Below, piece by piece: positions 5,315 through 6,979 of a DNA stretch of 6,979 bases. Position numbers and translations under genes: made by a program. This stretch comes from Myxococcales bacterium (GTDB lineage: Bacteria; Myxococcota_A; Polyangia; Polyangiales; JADJMO01), in contig JAJXTK010000345.1 in the NCBI GenBank assembly GCA_021783935.1, positions 1 to 6,979 on the forward strand. Reading direction: 5' to 3'. Each line of letters opens with the position of its first letter. Position 1 is the stretch's first letter. The notes under the pieces are model-generated. The model was not told the DNA's origin. It made no database searches and saw only the letters and a program-made list of their open reading frames with translations.

Positions 5315-5701
5315 ATGGCCAAAAGCCGCGTGCTCGGGCGAGCGACCTTCGTCATGGCGCTCGCGCTCTCGCTCGCCGCGGCCCCCGCGTGCGGGAGGTT
5401 CATGTTCGCGAGCGGCCCCGATCGCCCCGACGACGACGACCTGCTCGGCCCGCCGCCGCCGCCCGACTACCAGTGCGAGCGCGGAACGCGCGAGGTCGTC
5501 GACGAGGATCGCGACGGCCACCCCGATGGCGTCGTGCACAAGGCGGACGGGGAGGTCATCTGCCGCGGCGACGACACCGATCGCAACGGGCGAATCGACC
5601 GCTGGCAGAAGCTCGATCACGGTCGCGTCACGAGCGAGGCGCACGACTCCGACGGCGACGGCAAGCTCGAGCCCGCGAAGCCCGCGGGCAGCGCCAAATG
5701 A
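5315..5701 (+). CDS. Small lipoprotein with three 24-residue calcium-loop repeats
   Basis: 128 residues, ATG at 5315, TGA at 5699-5701. Seen: a signal peptide (MAKSRVLGRATFVMALALSLAAAPAC) with probable lipidated C26 after A-P-A. An acidic/proline linker follows (DRPDDDDLLGPPPPPDY, 36-52), then three calcium-loop motifs of DxDx[DN]Gxx[DE] type: D63-E-D-R-D-G-H-P-D71, D87-T-D-R-N-G-R-I-D95 and D111-S-D-G-D-G-K-L-E119. Their starts are exactly 24 residues apart, and the stretches between share a late glycine and valine, so these are true repeats. C54 and C83 could form a disulfide. The loops resemble thrombospondin type 3 and the D-x-D-G-D-G-rich repeats common in myxobacterial surface lipoproteins. 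Calcium binding is inferred from the loop residues. Only weak ribosome-binding-like AGGG precedes the ATG. Partner and role unknown. Confidence 0.85.
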   Translation: MAKSRVLGRATFVMALALSLAAAPACGRFMFASGPDRPDDDDLLGPPPPPDYQCERGTREVVDEDRDGHPDGVVHKADGEVICRGDDTDRNGRIDRWQKLDHGRVTSEAHDSDGDGKLEPAKPAGSAK

Positions 5702-5708
5702 TGGTCGC

Positions 5709-6979
5709 TCACGCCGGCGCGCGCCGCGCGTCTCGCCCCCGCTGACCCGCGCGGAGCATCTCCTCGGCCGCCTTGCGCGTCGTCGCGGTGATCGTAGCGC
5801 CGCCCAGCATGCGCGCGATCTCCTCGCCGCGCTCCTTGCCCTTGAGCTTCTTCACCTCGGCGAGCGTGCGCCCGGCCTCCTCGCGCTTCGAGGCGGCGAA
5901 ATGCACGTCCGCGAACGCCGCGATCTGCGCGAGGTGCGTGATGCACAAGACCTGATGGTGCCGCGCGACGTCGGCGATCTTGCGGCCGATCGCCTCGGCG
6001 ACGGCGCCGCCGACCCCCGCGTCGACCTCGTCGAAGACGTACAGCCCCGCGGGCGCGTTGCTCGCGAGCACGCGCTTGACCGCGAGCAGCGCGCGCGAGA
6101 GCTCGCCGCCCGAGGCGATCTTGCGCAGCGGCTTCGGATCCTCGCCGGGGTTCGGCGCGATCATGATCTCCACCCGATCGAGGCCGCTGCGCGTCAGCCG
6201 CGCCCTCCGGCCGTCGTCGAGCGCGACCACCAGGCCGTCCTCGTCGCTCGCCTCGCCGGGCGGCGCCGAGATGGGCGCGACGTCGACGGTGATGCGCGCG
6301 CGCCCCATGGCGAGCGACGACAGCTCCTCTGCGATCGCCTCGCCGAGCGCGGCGGCGGCCTCGGTGCGCTGCTTCGACAGCCGGCGCGCGGCCTCGGTCG
6401 CGGCGTCGAGCATCGCGCTGCGCTCCTGGTCGAGCGCGTCGAGCGTCGTGTCGGCGGAGTCGAGCGTCGAGAGCTCGCGCGCGAGCTCCTCACGGCGCGC
6501 GAGCAGATCCTCGGTCGTGCCGCCGTGCTTCCGCTGCACCTTCTGGAGCTTGAACAGCCGCTCCTCGATCTCCGACAGGCGCGCCGGGTCGGCCTCGACC
6601 TCCTCGGCGTAGCGGCCGAGGGCGCGCGCGGCGTCCTGCAGCGCCTCGATCGCGCCGTCGATCGCGGTCACGTGCGCGGCGAGCGACTCGTCGAGCGACG
6701 CCGCGAAGCCGATCTCGGACGAGACGCGCCGCAGCCCGTCGAGCAGCGAGGCGTCCCCCTCGTCGAGGCGCTCGACCGCGGCGCGCGTCGCCGAGGCGAG
6801 CTTGTCGGCGTGGCGCAGGCGCGCGCGCGTCGCTTCGAGCTCCCGCTCCTCGCCGGGCGTGATCGACAGCTCGTCGATCTCGTGCAGCTGAAAGCGCAGG
6901 AAGTCCTCGCGCGCGCGCGCGAGCTCGACCGACCTGCGCACCTCGGCGGCGCGCTTGGCCACGGCGAGCGCGGCGGAGA
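5709..6979 (-). CDS. recN: DNA repair protein RecN, C-terminal three quarters
   Basis: The frame is open to the right edge, so the gene is cut there; about 422 residues are present of a family usually near 550-570. The TGA is at 5711-5709. RecN is an SMC-like ATPase acting in DNA double-strand break repair. Seen: long charged helices in the N-terminal half (coiled-coil arms, including the family-typical FLRFQLHEIDELSITPGEERELE near the right edge). The ABC signature follows as KIASGGELSRALLAVKRVL (signature coded near 6099-6119), then Walker B GLYVFDEVDAGVGG (about 6010-6045). The H-loop region VLCITHLAQIAAFADVHF comes next, then the C-terminal KKLKGKERGEEIARMLGG. The Walker A domain and true start lie outside. 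The GTG at 6962 is an internal valine. It converges on the calcium-loop lipoprotein with 7 bases between stops. The family call is secure. Confidence 0.95.
   Translation of the reverse strand, partial: SAALAVAKRAAEVRRSVELARAREDFLRFQLHEIDELSITPGEERELEATRARLRHADKLASATRAAVERLDEGDASLLDGLRRVSSEIGFAASLDESLAAHVTAIDGAIEALQDAARALGRYAEEVEADPARLSEIEERLFKLQKVQRKHGGTTEDLLARREELARELSTLDSADTTLDALDQERSAMLDAATEAARRLSKQRTEAAAALGEAIAEELSSLAMGRARITVDVAPISAPPGEASDEDGLVVALDDGRRARLTRSGLDRVEIMIAPNPGEDPKPLRKIASGGELSRALLAVKRVLASNAPAGLYVFDEVDAGVGGAVAEAIGRKIADVARHHQVLCITHLAQIAAFADVHFAASKREEAGRTLAEVKKLKGKERGEEIARMLGGATITATTRKAAEEMLRAGQRGRDARRAPA

Noticed and set aside
4177..5745. Plus-strand frame of 522 codons running through two lipoprotein genes
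   Set aside because: It crosses two better-supported genes and the gap between them in a different frame, and its product is almost entirely arginine-rich filler.
5980..6612. Serine-rich plus-strand frame opposite recN
   Set aside because: It is the antisense of alanine/arginine/glutamate codons in recN and has no features of its own.

Overview
The window is uniformly GC-rich, and its real genes use G or C at nearly every third codon position. It carries several alanine-rich lipoproteins of the kind common in large myxobacterial genomes. I infer a deltaproteobacterium of the Myxococcota, probably near the Sorangium/Polyangium group. No rRNA or other taxonomic marker supports this, so it rests on composition and protein style only. 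No tRNA, rRNA, CRISPR array, transposase or phage gene was seen.

Layout. Bases 1-195 hold the last 64 codons of a plus-strand HAD-superfamily (SerB/HAD-IB-like) phosphatase. After a 207-base gap comes a 50-residue membrane-anchored miniprotein (403-555, plus) with a textbook ribosome binding site. Three minus-strand genes follow, listed here in transcription order: a class I SAM-dependent methyltransferase (2993-2397), a DUF1847-type cysteine-rich metal-binding protein (2359-1742), and a cysteine-rich coiled-coil lipoprotein (1616-618). The first two look like a small operon. The third may be a distal member or may have its own promoter. Across a 158-base divergent region, a 624-residue plus-strand lipoprotein (3152-5026) begins. 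It looks like a beta-propeller and carries an 18-bp in-frame tandem repeat array. After a 288-base interval comes a 128-residue plus-strand lipoprotein with three calcium-loop repeats spaced exactly 24 residues apart (5315-5701). The last gene, recN (5709 to the right edge, minus), converges on it with only 7 bases between the stop codons.

How the genes fit together. The phosphatase and recN are ordinary conserved functions, cut by the window edges. The middle is accessory: three confident lipoproteins and one tiny membrane protein, all predicted for the cell envelope, around a cytosolic methyltransferase/DUF1847 pair of unknown substrate. Nothing here amounts to a recognised defence, secretion or biosynthetic system. 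The items most worth a second look are the unlisted miniprotein, the methyltransferase-DUF1847 pairing, the cysteine-rich lipoprotein, and the two independent in-frame tandem repeats in the propeller-like lipoprotein.
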